64,000 nt of DNA from positions 105,313,821 through 105,377,820 of the forward strand of contig NC_037677.1 in NCBI RefSeq assembly GCF_003255815.1. The letters run 5' to 3'. Positions 34,640-46,147 of the stretch are shown here, piece after piece. The translations under genes and the position numbers were made by a program. Positions within the stretch are counted from its first letter, which is position 1. The number at the start of each line of letters is the position of its first letter. This DNA comes from Theropithecus gelada. Its lineage: Eukaryota > Chordata > Mammalia > Primates > Cercopithecidae. A model generated the notes under the pieces. The model was given only the letters and a program-made list of their open reading frames with translations, ran no database searches and was not told the origin of the DNA.

Positions 34640-35000
34640 CTTATAAAGTACTTCTCCATCAGGCAACTAAGCTTAAGACACAATAATGTTCACTTTGTTC
34701 TCATAGGACATCATGAAATTTTCAATTCTATGTAATCCTTCAAATCCCAGCAAACTGTAAAGTCCTTGGTAAAGCCTTTGCTAATTCTCCTAGAGTAGGG
34801 GAGATTATCACTGCATTTATCTGTAATCCACATAACATTCTGTATGCTCATTTTTTGCCTTTCTACTTTAACATTAGAGGTTATTTATTTACATGACTCC
34901 ATCAACTTGCAAACACTGATATGGCAGAAAAGGCAGAGTTAGTTTGTTTCATCTTTGTATCTCCAGCAAGCAGAATTTATTAATTAACTATAATAAACCT
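34640..35000 (+). mobile_element. L2 LINE relic, 3' end
   Basis: 'atccttcaaatcccagcaaa', 'aaagcctttgctaattctcc', 'ttatctgtaatccacataac', 'gacatg/tgactcc' region and 'tcatctttgtatctccagca' are in L2 3' order. Confidence 0.68.
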
Positions 35001-37234
35001 TAATGTACATGCATGCTCTGTAATTCAGTCACAAACATTTACTGTTCATCTGTGTTAACCAATCTTTGTCCTTGGTATTGAGATGAGAATAACATATAAA
35101 ATGCACTAAAGAAGAGTGGAAAAATTAAGACTCAGAATCTCTAAGTGCTGGATATGTAATCATGGATTCTAGTGTCTTCATTTCTAAAGTAAAATCATTA
35201 AGAAATCCTACCACACAGAATTTTTAAAACATAAATTAAATTGTGGCTATCAAAGTCTATAATTTTTGGTTGTCTTAAAGATATAGCTTTATAATTTTAT
35301 GGAATTCCTAAGGTTTACATTGAATTTAGTTGAGATTTATGACCCACAGATACCCAGGAAAATGCAATATCTATAACCTGATATTAATATAAGACACTAT
35401 ACAATGCATCTAAAGAATAAGCCGTTAGTTTGTTCTCTACCAAAAAAGATAAGAATAATGGAGTTGAAGTCATCAGAGGAGTCGACATAGGGGAGATATA
35501 ACTAAAACAGGTAAGATTTAAACGTATGAAGTGAAGACTAGTTATATATTTGTGAGTTTCCAGATACTGCAGCACAATGTGAATTTGCAGTGCATCCGGC
35601 AGACAGTTTCCAAAGGTGACTGCTGGTTCAATTTGTTTGCAATGACGGGAAGCAAAAACAGCTAAAGGTATAAAATGGCAGCAAATCCTTCTTCATAACA
35701 GGATAGTTGACAAAGGTTATTCTATAACCAGAAATATGACCAGACAATGTCTTGGATAAGAAGGTGGAGATCACAAGAGGTGGTGACTGCAGAACTGAAG
35801 TCTTGGAATGGACCCAAGAGTGTCATTTCCCACTGCACGCGCCCCCGCCCCACCACCCATTGAAACCTAATTATTCACATTAACAACAATGAGCCTCCCT
35901 GCCACCTACTCTTTTACTTAAAGGCAGTTTCTGATTTTTGATTGTGTTGATTTCCCAGGGTGCAAGTCAATAATTCTGTTTCTCTCTTTTCTCTCAAGTA
36001 TTCCTACGCATTCGGAACAATGTTAGATTTGCTGAATAATTTAGCCAGATTTTTGCATGTGCATTTAAAGAAAGGTTTCTTTACAGAACTGTCAGTGTTA
36101 AAATGATTTTTTTTACTACCAAATAAAATATGAATAAAGTAGGAATCAGAGCCAAGTACCATAACCAGGAGCTGAGTAAGAGTCTTTGAGGTGGTTTTAG
36201 TACAAATTAAGCCTTCTCCTTTCTTCCCCAACCCCTGACTCATAAACAATATCCTTCTAAATCCCTCCAAATCACTTTTCTCCAGTAACAGACTTCAAGT
36301 TGTCTTTCAATTTCTATTCTAATGGCATTGTATTCAACTTTGTGTGTGTGTGGAAAACACATAATCCGTACACCTAGCAAACATGTTCAGAACTCATTAG
36401 ATTTTGCTTTAAGTCATAGTAATGTTCTTTTTTGCAGAGACATTGCACTTGACAATCACTCACCCAGATAAGAGAATGCAATGAATAAATATGTGCTTTA
36501 CAAAGTCTGCAATGTCCAGAAGACAAATAGTAAAATAAAACCTTATTTGAAAATAATTCTGATCATTTATCATGAGAACATGTATTTATCTTCGTGACTC
36601 TGTTCATTGAAATTGGAATTTAACAAACTTTATTTCTCAAGAAGCCAAGGACATTGGATATAGATATTTGGAAATAGCTCATTTTTTAATATTAAGAAAA
36701 GGCTGGTCCAGCCACTTTCTGTGCAGAGATAACTGGAAAGGCTCACCTTATTCTGGAATCTGATGTCTTCAATAATTAATAAAATGTTGGGTAAGAATTG
36801 TCCAGAACCACAGAAAAGCTCACTGAGAAGAATCCTTGGCTCCTCCAATTTAGATTGAAAATTACTTGATTTCTCCTTCTTTAACACTCTTCTATAAAAG
36901 GAAAATGATTTGTTATTTACCAGACTTTTGTGAGCAGACATTATACTTTTCAGTCAATGGTAGAAACAATACTTGTTAGATTTTGCCATTAGGAAAGTTC
37001 TCTACTAAACCTGTTATATGGGTTATTTCATTTCATGCTTCAGCAACCCCACTTATGTGTCCAAAATTATTTCCTACATCCCTCAGTCTCCCCACTTTAC
37101 ACATACTGGCTTTAAGTTTCTGCCAGCTAACATGATCTACTTACATATGATCTTTGCACATCCTGTTTCCTAGGACTGGATGGAGTTCCTTCTCCCTCCC
37201 TTCTCTCATCATTACTCATTACCTAACACATTAT
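35001..37234. other. No recognised gene
   Basis: About 2.2 kb of AT-rich DNA. 35030-35110 weakly resembles an L2-tail relic. A short C-rich spot lies at 35837-35855. The frames of 63-103 codons have no recognisable domain. Confidence 0.35.
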
Positions 37235-37560
37235 TTTCATTTCAATATAATTTTATTTTTTATTAATACATAATAGATGTACATATTTTCAGGGTACATA
37301 TGATAATAGAATACATTCATATAATTTACAAAGACCAAATCAGTGTATTTGGGATATCCATTACCTTAATTATTATTCTTTTCTTTATTCTAGAAACATA
37401 ATGACTATTCTAAGTATTTTGATTGAAATATACAATAGATCATTATAAACTATTGCCATCTCACTGATCTATCAAACATTGTCTTCTTCTTTCAAATTGT
37501 ATTAACATATTTCTACCCTGAAAAATATTAAATTTGCCTCTTATACATCTTATTATACAT
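37235..37560 (-). mobile_element. L1 3' UTR, antisense (older primate/L1MA type)
   Basis: The plus strand reads 'ttattaatacataatagatg', 'tacatattttcagggtacat', 'ttgggatatccattacctta', 'gaaatatacaatagatcatt' and 'tctatcaaacattgtcttct', which is the reversed 3' UTR of L1PB/L1MA-type elements. No ORF part is attached. Confidence 0.75.
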
Positions 37561-37877
37561 AGAAACTTAGGGCCTCCTCTTTGGAGCTTTTATCACATTT
37601 TTCATTGCTTTCAAATTTCATCTTCTCTATATATATCTGATTCCAAGTTCAAGTACTTAGTAGCTGCTAAAATTCAGGTTATCTAAAATTTTTCAAGGAC
37701 AAAATCATAGACAAAAGGACATCCATGTGGACAGTTAATCAAGGCCGCAATAGTCAAGGAAAATAATGAGTAGAATGTTATAGTTATATGTTTGAATAGT
37801 ATAGTCAAATAACCAAGGAAGACATTTCCTAAACTGCACTTCTATTTCTGTAAATCTCTGTCAATATGGGACACAAG
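37561..37877. other. No recognised feature
   Basis: No gene or named repeat seen. Confidence 0.4.
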
Positions 37878-38304
37878 TGTATTAGTCAGTTCTCACACTG
37901 CTGTAAAGAAATAACTAAGACTGAGTTATTTATAAATAAGAGAGGTTTAATTGGCTCACAGTTCTACAGGCTATACAGGAAATATGGCAGCATCTACTTC
38001 TAGGGAGGCCTTGGGGAGATTTTACTCATGTTGGAAGGTAAATGGGGAGTAAGTGTCTTACACGGTAGGGGCAGGAGAGAGGAGGGGGAGGTGGTGGTAT
38101 AAACTTTAAACAACCAGATCTCGCGGTAACTCACTTACTCACTATCATGAGAACAAGCACCGAGAGTGCTAAACCATTCATGAATGATCCATCCTCATGA
38201 CCCAGCCCCATGATCCAATCACCTCCCATGAGGCCCCACTTCCAACATTCGGGATTACAATTTGACTTGAGATTTGGGTGGGGACAGAGATGCAAACTAT
38301 ATCA
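37878..38304 (-). mobile_element. MST-type solo LTR (ERVL-MaLR), antisense
   Basis: Plus strand from 'tgtattagtcagttctcaca' to 'tgcaaactatatca', the reversed LTR. Internal landmarks are 'gtttaattggctcacagttc' near 37946, 'aaacaaccagatctcgcggt' near 38109, 'ctaaaccattcatgaatgat' near 38170 and 'gagatttgggtggggacaga' near 38270. No convincing TSD and no internal sequence. Confidence 0.92.
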
Positions 38305-39825
38305 CTAGTAAATCAAACAAGTTCCTAACACTGTACTAGAGAAATCGTAGGTGTTTGATAGGTATATTCTACTTGATTGATATACTCAGTATCTATCCCA
38401 CTCTACTCTCATAAGGAGTCTCTGGGAAAATTAGAGATCCCCTTCTTCTAATCCAATGTGTGAAGGTTTAAAAGATCAAGTTGGTGTAGCTATATCCCTT
38501 CAGTCTTTTTGGCACTGCGAGTTGTAGGGAAAGTCTAGAATGGAGGTAATAACTTTATTATATATCTGCATCCCAGATGGTAGCTTACAATATTTATTTG
38601 TTGCTGGGAAATATACAAACAGATTTATGAATGTGTCTGTATTATTAGAAAGACTATGTGAAATGCCAATCTTAAGTACCAATAACCCTTCGAAAAACAA
38701 AATGTCACCATTTTTTGGACCATCTTTTCTTATATTTGACTTCAACCACACACAGGCCTTACTCTGGGGTTGAAAAAACCTTTTCCCTTATAGGGGTTCC
38801 ATTTAGGGTATTTGAGTCATGTGAGAATGTGTTTTGCTACAGTAAATTTCAATTTTTTTTCTCTAATAAGAAAATATAATGTATTTATTTATTACAACAA
38901 TAAACACAGCTGTAAAATGAACCATAAAAAATAGATGACATGAAAATTCCTGTAACTAATGTGTCAGCTACAATTGAGAAATAAATTAAATGATCCATCT
39001 GCTTCCTACCATTGATTTCACCATTTTCGTCAGCATTTGGGTATTTAAAACCAAGACAGCATTATTTATACTAATTATTCACTAACAAAAATGCCACATC
39101 TATATTGATTGGCTCTGTAGTATAATTTTGCCAATCTTTAACATACTGTTGCTTTTTTCAATACACTCAAATCTAATGAGCATATGAACTCCTTGTCTCA
39201 TTAATATCATTTTGTCTTTATATTATACCATTAAGTTTTATCTGTGCTGATTACTTACAGGCTCTTGTGTAATGAGTGGAAGAGTAATCTATTCCTGTGG
39301 TTGTGATTTCAAACAAAAGAAGAAAATAAATAAATAATAAGAATATGTATGTTAAATGTGTGTTAAATCATGCAATATAACCTTTTGGCTAATTTGGTTT
39401 AGTGGTGAGAGTCGAAATAACCAACAGTCATTGAAATAAATTAACTATAATTATTTCACATATTTCCCCTCATATTTTTAAGCATCTCACAATGAGATAG
39501 GGAACACAGCAAGAATTTGTTTTCATTTTTTCAAATATATATGTGTGTATGTGTGTTATTATATTTTAACCCTTGCTTATTGCTGAATTCATTTTTTTTC
39601 TTGAATTCACACATATATTCATGACTTAGCCTAGCAAACTATTTGCAACGTTTTAGAGAGGCAATGATAATACAAATCTGCCTCTGTAAGTGCTTTTTCT
39701 TCCAATGTTTTATTTTAACTACATAAGAAATTCATGTAGAAATTCAGAGATAATAATAGAAACATAGGTAAGAACAATAAAATATAATTCATCAGATATA
39801 ATGGCCCCTTACACCTTCTGTGTCT
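38305..39825. other. No recognised feature
   Basis: About 1.5 kb of AT-rich DNA with overlapping 77-83-codon frames on opposite strands near 38500-38770, without recognisable domains. Confidence 0.4.
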
Positions 39826-40168
39826 GCTCCATTTTTCATTGCTGCATAATGAAACACTGCAAAATCTTGAAACCTAAGACAATAAGAATTTTTATTTCAC
39901 TCATAGGCCAGCAATGTGGGTGGCAATGTGGATTCAGTTCTTCTTTATTCCATTGGCATCAGCTGTAGTGGTTTGATTTTTAGAAGCTGGAACCATCAGA
40001 AGATGCACTTGCTCATGTCTGACATGTCTCTGGGACCTCAGGTTAAGGAGTGGCTGAAAAAAACTACACACATCCTTTCTATGGGGCTGTTTGACTTCTT
40101 TGTAGCAGAATCAATGTGTTCCAAAAACAAACATCTCAATGAGATTGGGCATAAACTATATTGGCCTT
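39826..40168 (-). mobile_element. MLT1-type LTR, antisense
   Basis: Reversed MLT1 order: 'ttttcattgctgcataatga', 'aatctt/gaaacctaagacaata', 'gaagctggaaccatcagaag', 'atctgacatgtctctggga'-type region and 'ggggctgtttgacttctttg'. The 85-codon plus frame at 39916-40173 lies inside it and is not a gene. Confidence 0.65.
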
Positions 40169-40314
40169 TCTAAAAAGTATTTTCTATTTTGACATCATTT
40201 AAAACTACAGAACAATTGCAAAATCAATACAAAGACTCTGAATACCCTTCACCCAGCTTCCCCTAATGCTAATAATTTACATATTACATGTTTTTCCATG
40301 AATGCCTTTTCTGC
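40169..40314. other. Unassigned fragment between two antisense LTRs
   Basis: 'actacagaacaattgcaaaa' and 'acccttcacccagcttcccc' are phrases I have seen in dispersed repeats, but I cannot name the family. Confidence 0.35.
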
Positions 40315-40690
40315 TCATGATTTTGTGATCTTGAGAGTCAGCAGTATGTGCTGGACACATCTGTGTGTTTCTGCTCTTGAGTGCAGGACTTGCTGGTCTT
40401 ATTTGGCTCACTCCTGTGATTGTTGGCAGCTGCTGGTTAATCTAACAAGTCTCAGCTGGGTTGTCTCCTCTCTACTCCACATGTTTTCTTATTCCCCAGC
40501 AGGTTAGCCTGGACTTGTTCTCAAGAGAAGAGCAGAGGAATTCCAAGAAAGTGACCTAAAGTAAACCACGCTTCTTCAGACCTAGGCTCAGAATTCATAC
40601 AATGTTGTTCTGCTGTCAATCAGTCATATGGCCATCCTAGATTTAAGGGTGGAGACAAAGACACCATCTCTGATATTTCTCATAGGAAAC
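40315..40690 (-). mobile_element. Second MLT1-type LTR, antisense
   Basis: 'ctcagctgggttgtctcctc', 'attccccagcaggttagcct', 'cagacctaggctcagaattc' and 'gatttaagggtggagacaaa' follow reversed MLT1. It may be a separate insertion from 39826-40168. Confidence 0.65.
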
Positions 40691-41918
40691 TTAATAAGCT
40701 TCAATTCATAAAGTCAAATATTGGCATTAATAAGTCTGTTCTTTATCCTTTATTAACTGGGGTTCTCAGAGCCAAAACAGGAACCACTAACTTTCTCATG
40801 TCAGTACACATAATGCAGTTTCTGTGAAACCTGATAGCTACCCCAGAGAGCCCAAAACCGAAATTCTACCTTTTTTTTGAAATTTTAATCTGGTTCTAGC
40901 ATCTTCCCCTTGACTTTACCAGCAGTCTTGCTTAGACTACTCTGTCCCCTGTCTCCAGACACTTGTCCTGCTTAACCCACTTAGAGGCTTAACACAGTCC
41001 TCATTCCCTGACAGATCTCTGGTGTCACCTGAAATGCCAAACTCCAGATGCTAGGCTTTGATAGACTGTATTTATAAATTTTCTTTTCCTCTGCCATTTT
41101 TTTTCTTCTCCTTTCTTGTCCTTGCTGCAATGTCTTCTGCCAATGAGTTGAGGCAGAATAAAACTGAGATTCCAGAATCTCATTAGCTTCAGAGGGGAAA
41201 AATATTGCAATCTTTGTTTTAATATGATCCAATGTGACAATATCTATCATCTATTTATTTATCTATATATCTATCTTTCCATGTGCATAGGCACAAAATA
41301 CAAATATGTATAAATATATTCATATACTTCCCTAAGCTTTAAAAAGCAAAAAAAAAAAAATGAAAAAACAAATTAAGAACCCCTTGAAATAAGATTTATG
41401 AGAAAACAGCAAACATATTTAAAAATTGGGACATGTTAACTTTATATAACAAAATTTTTCAATTAAGTTCCAAAGAAAAGAGCAGCCATCACTTCTCTGA
41501 GAATATTAGTTTCCAGATCCACATCTTCCTTTCTGTGCTTCTTCCAATATGCCTGTCTAGCTTGCCAGTCATATCTACTTGGAGACTGGATGGGACCCGG
41601 AAGATAGTCCAAAATTGGACTCTTTATCTTCACCCTAAAATGCATTCCTCATTCTTTATTTCATTGTGGTTTTTTGTTGTTGTTGTTGTTAAAGGTGCCA
41701 ATATCTACTTTGCTCTCAAAATCCATAGAATACTCTTTGTTTTTTCTTTGTTTTACAATTTCCTAGTCCTAATTAACAGTAGAAATAAAATTATTCTGAA
41801 CGTCTCAAGTCCCTGACAATCATACCCTTTCTTCCTAATGCAAGCCTTCATTACCTCTTCCTCTGTGGCATTGTAGTTACCTGACTGGCATTTCTGCCTG
41901 CAAGTCACTTCTCCTTAC
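40691..41918. other. No recognised gene
   Basis: About 1.2 kb. The 127-codon plus frame at 41433-41816 includes a (GTT)6 microsatellite (41673-41690, giving VVVVV) and shows no domain. Judged chance. Confidence 0.4.
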
Positions 41919-42008
41919 GAGAGAGAGAGAAAGAGAGAGAGACAGAGAGAGAGATGGAGAGAGAGAGAGATGGAGAGAGAGAGAGAGGGAGAGAGAGAGA
42001 GAGAGAGA
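41919..42008. repeat. (GA)n polypurine tract
   Basis: About 90 bp of GA units with ACAG, TGGA and GGGA variants, followed by G-rich 'gtgcgggggaggggcaggga'. Confidence 0.95.
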
Positions 42009-42229
42009 GTTGTGCGGGGGAGGGGCAGGGAGGAGGGATTTTGATGCTAGCTGGGCTATCTTACTTTTACTTACTATTTAGGAGAACTTAGGATGTTATT
42101 TACTGTAGCATCTCTGAGTCTCATTTTCCCTTTCAGCAATACAAGCATAATCAAACCACACAGGTGATACACTGTGAGTCCACAGCATTCTATACCCTAT
42201 GTACATTCAATTTTCATATATCATAGCTC

Positions 42230-42390
42230 TAAACACACTACTCCCTGATGCTAACCCCTTTCAATGGTCTTCATTGCCCTCAGAATAAAGAACAAACTTC
42301 TCAGCTTTGACAGATGGAGCTCACTGAGAACTCCCATTAACTCCTCATATATTCCTAACCCTGCTTTTATAGTTACGTCTTCATTTGTCC
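42230..42390 (+). mobile_element. L2 LINE relic, upstream of nested MIR
   Basis: 'tcaatggtcttcattgccct', 'cagaataaagaacaaacttc' and 'tttgtcctggaatgccctgt' follow L2 order. The L2 resumes at about 42685. Confidence 0.62.
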
Positions 42391-42684
42391 TGGAATGCCC
42401 TGTAACAGGGTGGTTAGAAGCTGGGCTTTGCAGTCAGACTACAGGACTTTATATCCCTGTTCTATTACCTGTCAGCTGTAGGCCCTTGGACAAGTGGTTT
42501 AACCCCAGTATGACTTCATTTACTTACTCATAAAATGGGATAATAGCTAATTCATAAGATTATTACAAAGGTTAAAAAAGTATTAAAGCCCTTAGAACAA
42601 TACCTGGAGACATATTAAAGCCCTAAGAATAATACCTGAAGACATAGTAAGATTTCAATAAATATCAACTATTATTACAGAGTT
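42391..42684 (+). mobile_element. MIR SINE, sense, nested in L2
   Basis: Long, well-preserved MIR: 'ggtggttagaagctgggctt', 'ctgtcagctgtaggcccttg', 'tactcataaaatgggataat', 'ccttagaacaatacctggag' and 'atttcaataaatatcaacta'. It contains a 32-bp tandem duplication (42582-42613 and 42614-42645). The 89-codon frame at 42264-42533 spans L2 and MIR and is not a gene. Confidence 0.88.
42582..42645 (+). repeat. 32-bp tandem duplication inside MIR
   Basis: Two units starting 'attaaagccc' that differ at about three positions, duplicating the 'cttagaacaatacctggaga' part of the MIR. Confidence 0.95.
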
Positions 42685-42960
42685 TTTACTCTTAACATCC
42701 TTCAAATATCAGCTAAAGTTCATCCTTCAGGAAGACTTTTCTGGTGCACTCGATCAGATATACACTTCTATTCCTAGCTCATATTCCACCTAGATGCAGT
42801 TGTTGATATTTAGTTTCTGGCATATATTATAAGTAAATGCATACAGTATTCCTACTAAAACATCTAGTCCTTAAGAGGAAAAATATCTCTTTCATCTAAT
42901 ACATCATTGCTAAACACAAAGTAGAAGTTCAGGAAACACACAACGAATTAGTTGATTTCC
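42685..42960 (+). mobile_element. L2 LINE relic, 3' end
   Basis: 'atccttcaaatatcagctaa', 'atccttcaggaagacttttc', 'catctagtccttaagaggaa' and 'aaacacaaagtagaagttca' are the L2 3' order, directly after the MIR. Confidence 0.7.
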
Positions 42961-43064
42961 ACCTGCCTACCAATAAAAATCACACTGAAAGATAGAGTAC
43001 AATTAATTTAGAGCATTCAAAACTTCTTAACTGGTTTCATAAGGACTACAGAAAATGCCAGCTT

Positions 43065-43164
43065 CAGAAAATAAAATGTTTCCACTTTATTTCCAGAAAA
43101 TAAAATGTTTCCACTTTATTTCCAGAAAATAAAACATTTCCACTTTATTTCCAGAAAATAAAAC
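43065..43164 (+). repeat. 29-bp minisatellite, about 3.4 copies
   Basis: Units at 43065, 43094 and 43123 plus a partial one at 43152. Each reads 'cagaaaataaaatgtttcca' followed by ctttatttc. Units 3 and 4 share a tg-to-ca change ('aaaaca'). There are no spacers. Confidence 0.96.
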
Positions 43165-43464
43165 ACGAAGTGTACAGCAACTGTAAACATTAAATATGTT
43201 TAATTAGCCTATCTTCATTAGAGGTCAGAATTAATTCTGCTATGAAATTTCATTTATAGTACATAAAAAGTAAACCATGAAAAATGAGAAATTTAAGGCT
43301 AAAGATTGGCATGTCTTGTTATATGTCACGTTTAAGCAAAACACAGTAGCTCTTAGAAGCTCAAACTCTCACTATAAATTAAAGTATTATATATCAAAAA
43401 TATGTTCCTGCCCATTTTGTTATCTGCTTTCTGACTTAAAAAAACATCTGCAGGGAACTAATGC

Positions 43465-43881
43465 CACACAATGGGGAAATAACAGTCTCTCCAATAAACA
43501 GTGCTGTGAAAATTTTATGTCTTCTTGTAAAAGAATAAAGTTGGACCCTTTATGCCATATACAAAAATTAACTAATAATGAGTTAAACGACTAAAAATAA
43601 GACCCAAAATCATAACTGGAAAACAGCACATTGGGAAAAAAGCTTTATGAAATTGGGTTTGTGAATAATATTTTGGAGGCAACATAAAAACAAACATAGA
43701 CAAATGGGAATGCATCAAACGCCAAAAATTCTGCACATCAAAGTAAACAATCAGTGGAGTGAAAAGGAAACCTACAGAATGAAAGAAAACATTTGCTAAT
43801 CATAAATCTAATAAGGGGCTTATATCCAGAATATATAAATATCTCCTACAACTCAACAATGAAATGACCCAATTTAAAAAA
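43465..43881 (+). mobile_element. L1M ORF2 3' part, sense, left of nested insertion
   Basis: Old L1 ORF2: 'cacaatggggaaataacagt', 'ctccaataaacagtgctgtg', 'gggaatgcatcaaacgccaa', 'ggcttatatccagaatatat' and 'aactcaacaatgaaatgacc'. Continues after 44014. The 105-codon frame at 43277-43594 overlaps it by chance. Confidence 0.85.
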
Positions 43882-43891
43882 ATGCTTATGA

Positions 43892-44013
43892 TATATAACC
43901 CTTTGGGTATATACCCAGTAATGGCATGCACACCAACATGGCACATGTATACATATGTAACAAACTTGCACATTGTGCACATGTACCTTAGAACATAAAG
44001 TATAATAAAAACG
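43892..44013 (+). mobile_element. Tiny L1PA insertion with 5' inversion
   Basis: About 122 bp. The first part (43892-43926) is reversed ORF2 3' sequence ('ccctttgggtatatacccag'). The second part (43927-44013) is the direct 3' UTR end ('caccaacatggcacatgtat', 'ttgcacattgtgcacatgta', 'gaacataaagtataataaaa'). An exact 10-bp TSD 'atgcttatga' is at 43882-43891 and 44014-44023. It splits an older L1M. Confidence 0.9.
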
Positions 44014-44023
44014 ATGCTTATGA

Positions 44024-44925
44024 AAATACATCCTAACATCACTAAGCACTGGAGAAATTAAAATCATAACCACTATGATATATCACTTTCACCCACTAGG
44101 ATGCACACAATTAGAAAAAAACACATTGTCAAGTATTTGCAAGGATGTTGAGAAATTGGGTCACCTGTATATTGCTCATGAAAATGTAAAATGGTGCAAC
44201 CACTATGGAAAACAGTATGGTAGTGACTCAAAAAATTAAAAACAGAATTACCATACAATCTAGCAATCTTGCTTCTGAGTTATATCCAAAGAAATTCAAA
44301 TCAGGATCTTGAAGAGATATCACAACCATGTGCATTGAAGCATCATTCACAGTAGCAAAGATGTGGAAGAAACCCAAATGTCCAGGGATGGAAGAATGCA
44401 TAGAGAAAATGTTATATAAATATATGTATACACACACACACACACATATATATACACACACACACATATACACACACAATATATATACACACATATATAC
44501 ATGTACATATATACACACATATATGCACACACATATATGTACACACACACACATATATATATACACACACACACAATGGAGTATTATTCAGCCATAAAGA
44601 AGAATACTTTGCCTTTTGTAGCAACACGTATAAATCTGGACAACCTTGTGCTAAATAAAATAACTCAGTCACAAGACAAATACTATATGATTTCACTCAT
44701 GGAAACAGAAAGTAGAATGGTGGTTTCCAGGGACCAGGGGAAAAGAGAAATTAAGAGTTAGTGTTCAGTGGGTGTAGAGTTTCAGTTTTAGGAGATCAAA
44801 AATTCGAGAGCTCTGTTGCACAACAATGTGCAGATAATTAACATCACTGAATTGTACATTCAAAATGATTACAACAGTAAATTTTATGTAACATGTATCT
44901 TACCATAATTATTATTTTTTAGCTG
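44024..44925 (+). mobile_element. L1M ORF2 end and 3' UTR, sense
   Basis: Continues the L1M: 'aatacatcctaacatcacta', 'aattgggtcacctgtatatt', 'cagtagcaaagatgtggaag', then, after a (CA)n/(TA)n block, 'atggagtattattcagccat', 'gatttcactcatggaaacag', 'gattacaacagtaaatttta' and the 3' end near 44925. Confidence 0.88.
44427..44575. repeat. (TATACA)n/(CA)n microsatellite in L1M
   Basis: About 150 bp of CA/TA repeats in place of the short 'tatatacacaatgg' spot of the L1M. Translated on either strand it gives the HTHTHI and CVCVYI peptides, which are not genes. Confidence 0.96.
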
Positions 44926-45584
44926 TTCAGGATCCACAAAAGTTAATTAACATGTTAGGATGATATTTTGGAAGAAGTCATGAATAGCTTCTGCTTTTTA
45001 ATTGAAGAGATATTTCTCATTCATTTTTTCCAAAACTCAGAATTCTAAGTGCAGCTCTACTGCCATTTCCTGAGACCAGACCTACCAGTAATTAAAAGCA
45101 GAATTTAACATAATGTATTAATAAGATAAATGAAGGTCATTCATGTTTTTTTCTACCCTCCCACATTTCTTTTTCATCTATTTCTAGAGATGTTCATCTC
45201 CTACATACATATTACCTAGGTCATTGGATCTGCTAACTAACCTTTATGCTGAGTATGCCTGCAACATCCCTGGTAGTGCTGAGATAAAAACAGAGTAAGC
45301 TGGCATGACATACCTTATCAGGCTGGGCAGATCAGTTCTCAGCTCTCTGGGGAGGCCAAAACTCCTTGAGGGAAGAAGCTATATTTTCAATATTATGCTG
45401 ACTTCAAGGGCATCAAAAGGGGCCAGTAGACTATCTACAGACTTTGAATCTGTGAAATTATTAACCAGGTGACAATGTTCTTCATATGTTTAGGCCAAAC
45501 AAAACTGCTTTCATTCCAAACAAAGGTGTTCTTTCTGCCTAAGTGAATTGACCTCTTGGAAAAGCCCTTATTCTCTGGGTACCC
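44926..45584. other. No recognised feature
   Basis: No gene or named repeat seen. Confidence 0.4.
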
Positions 45585-46030
45585 AGGAGGATACTTTTGG
45601 CTGCAAGGAACAGAAATCCTAACATAATTGACCTAAATGATAAATACATTTATTGTCTTGCATAATAAGAAGAACTGTAGAAGTAGGATATTCCTGGTTC
45701 ATTAAATAAACAGCTTAATGACATGATCATGGCTTAGGTTTCTCCTAACTTTCTTCTCTGCCAGCCTCTCTGTGTTCACTCCTTCCATGGCCAAATAATG
45801 TCTATTGGAGTTCCATCTGGCATATACTGCTAAGCAGCATTGTGCCAAATAATGATTCTGTATCTTTTCATGGGTCACTTTTTAAGGTAAAAACAAGCCA
45901 AAAATACCCTCTCTCTGAAGTCCCACTGGCAGATATCTCTTAACATTTCACTGGCAATCACGTCACAACATTTATTGGAAATGGAAATTGGATGACCTTG
46001 TCTTATAGGCAATCCATAGTGTTTTCCACG
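45585..46030. mobile_element. Possible ancient interspersed repeat, family not named
   Basis: 'ggctgcaaggaacagaaatc', 'cagcctctctgtgttcactc' and 'ggaaatggaaattggatgac' read like a dispersed mammalian repeat. I cannot fix the family. Confidence 0.35.
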
Positions 46031-46083
46031 TTCTGCTACTAACCAGTTGTACAACTTAAGTATCTTTTCTCTCTAGGAGTCAA

Positions 46084-46147
46084 CCCTTCCCTCCCTTCCC
46101 CTCCCCTCTCCTCTCCTCTCTTTCTTTCTTCTTTCTTTTTTCCTTTT
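46084..46147. repeat. 64-bp polypyrimidine tract
   Basis: Uninterrupted C/T run from CCCTT/CCCTC units to CTTT and T-rich units. Confidence 0.93.

Noticed and set aside
41433..41816. 127-codon plus-strand frame
   Set aside because: Includes a (GTT)n run, no domain and no splice or promoter context. Most likely chance.
43065..43164. Possible CRISPR-like array of 29-bp repeats
   Set aside because: The repeats are in direct contact with no spacers, and this is vertebrate DNA. It is a minisatellite.
44228..44761. Several overlapping Cys/Val/Tyr/Ile- and His/Thr-rich frames
   Set aside because: Translations of the (CA)n/(TA)n tract within L1M.
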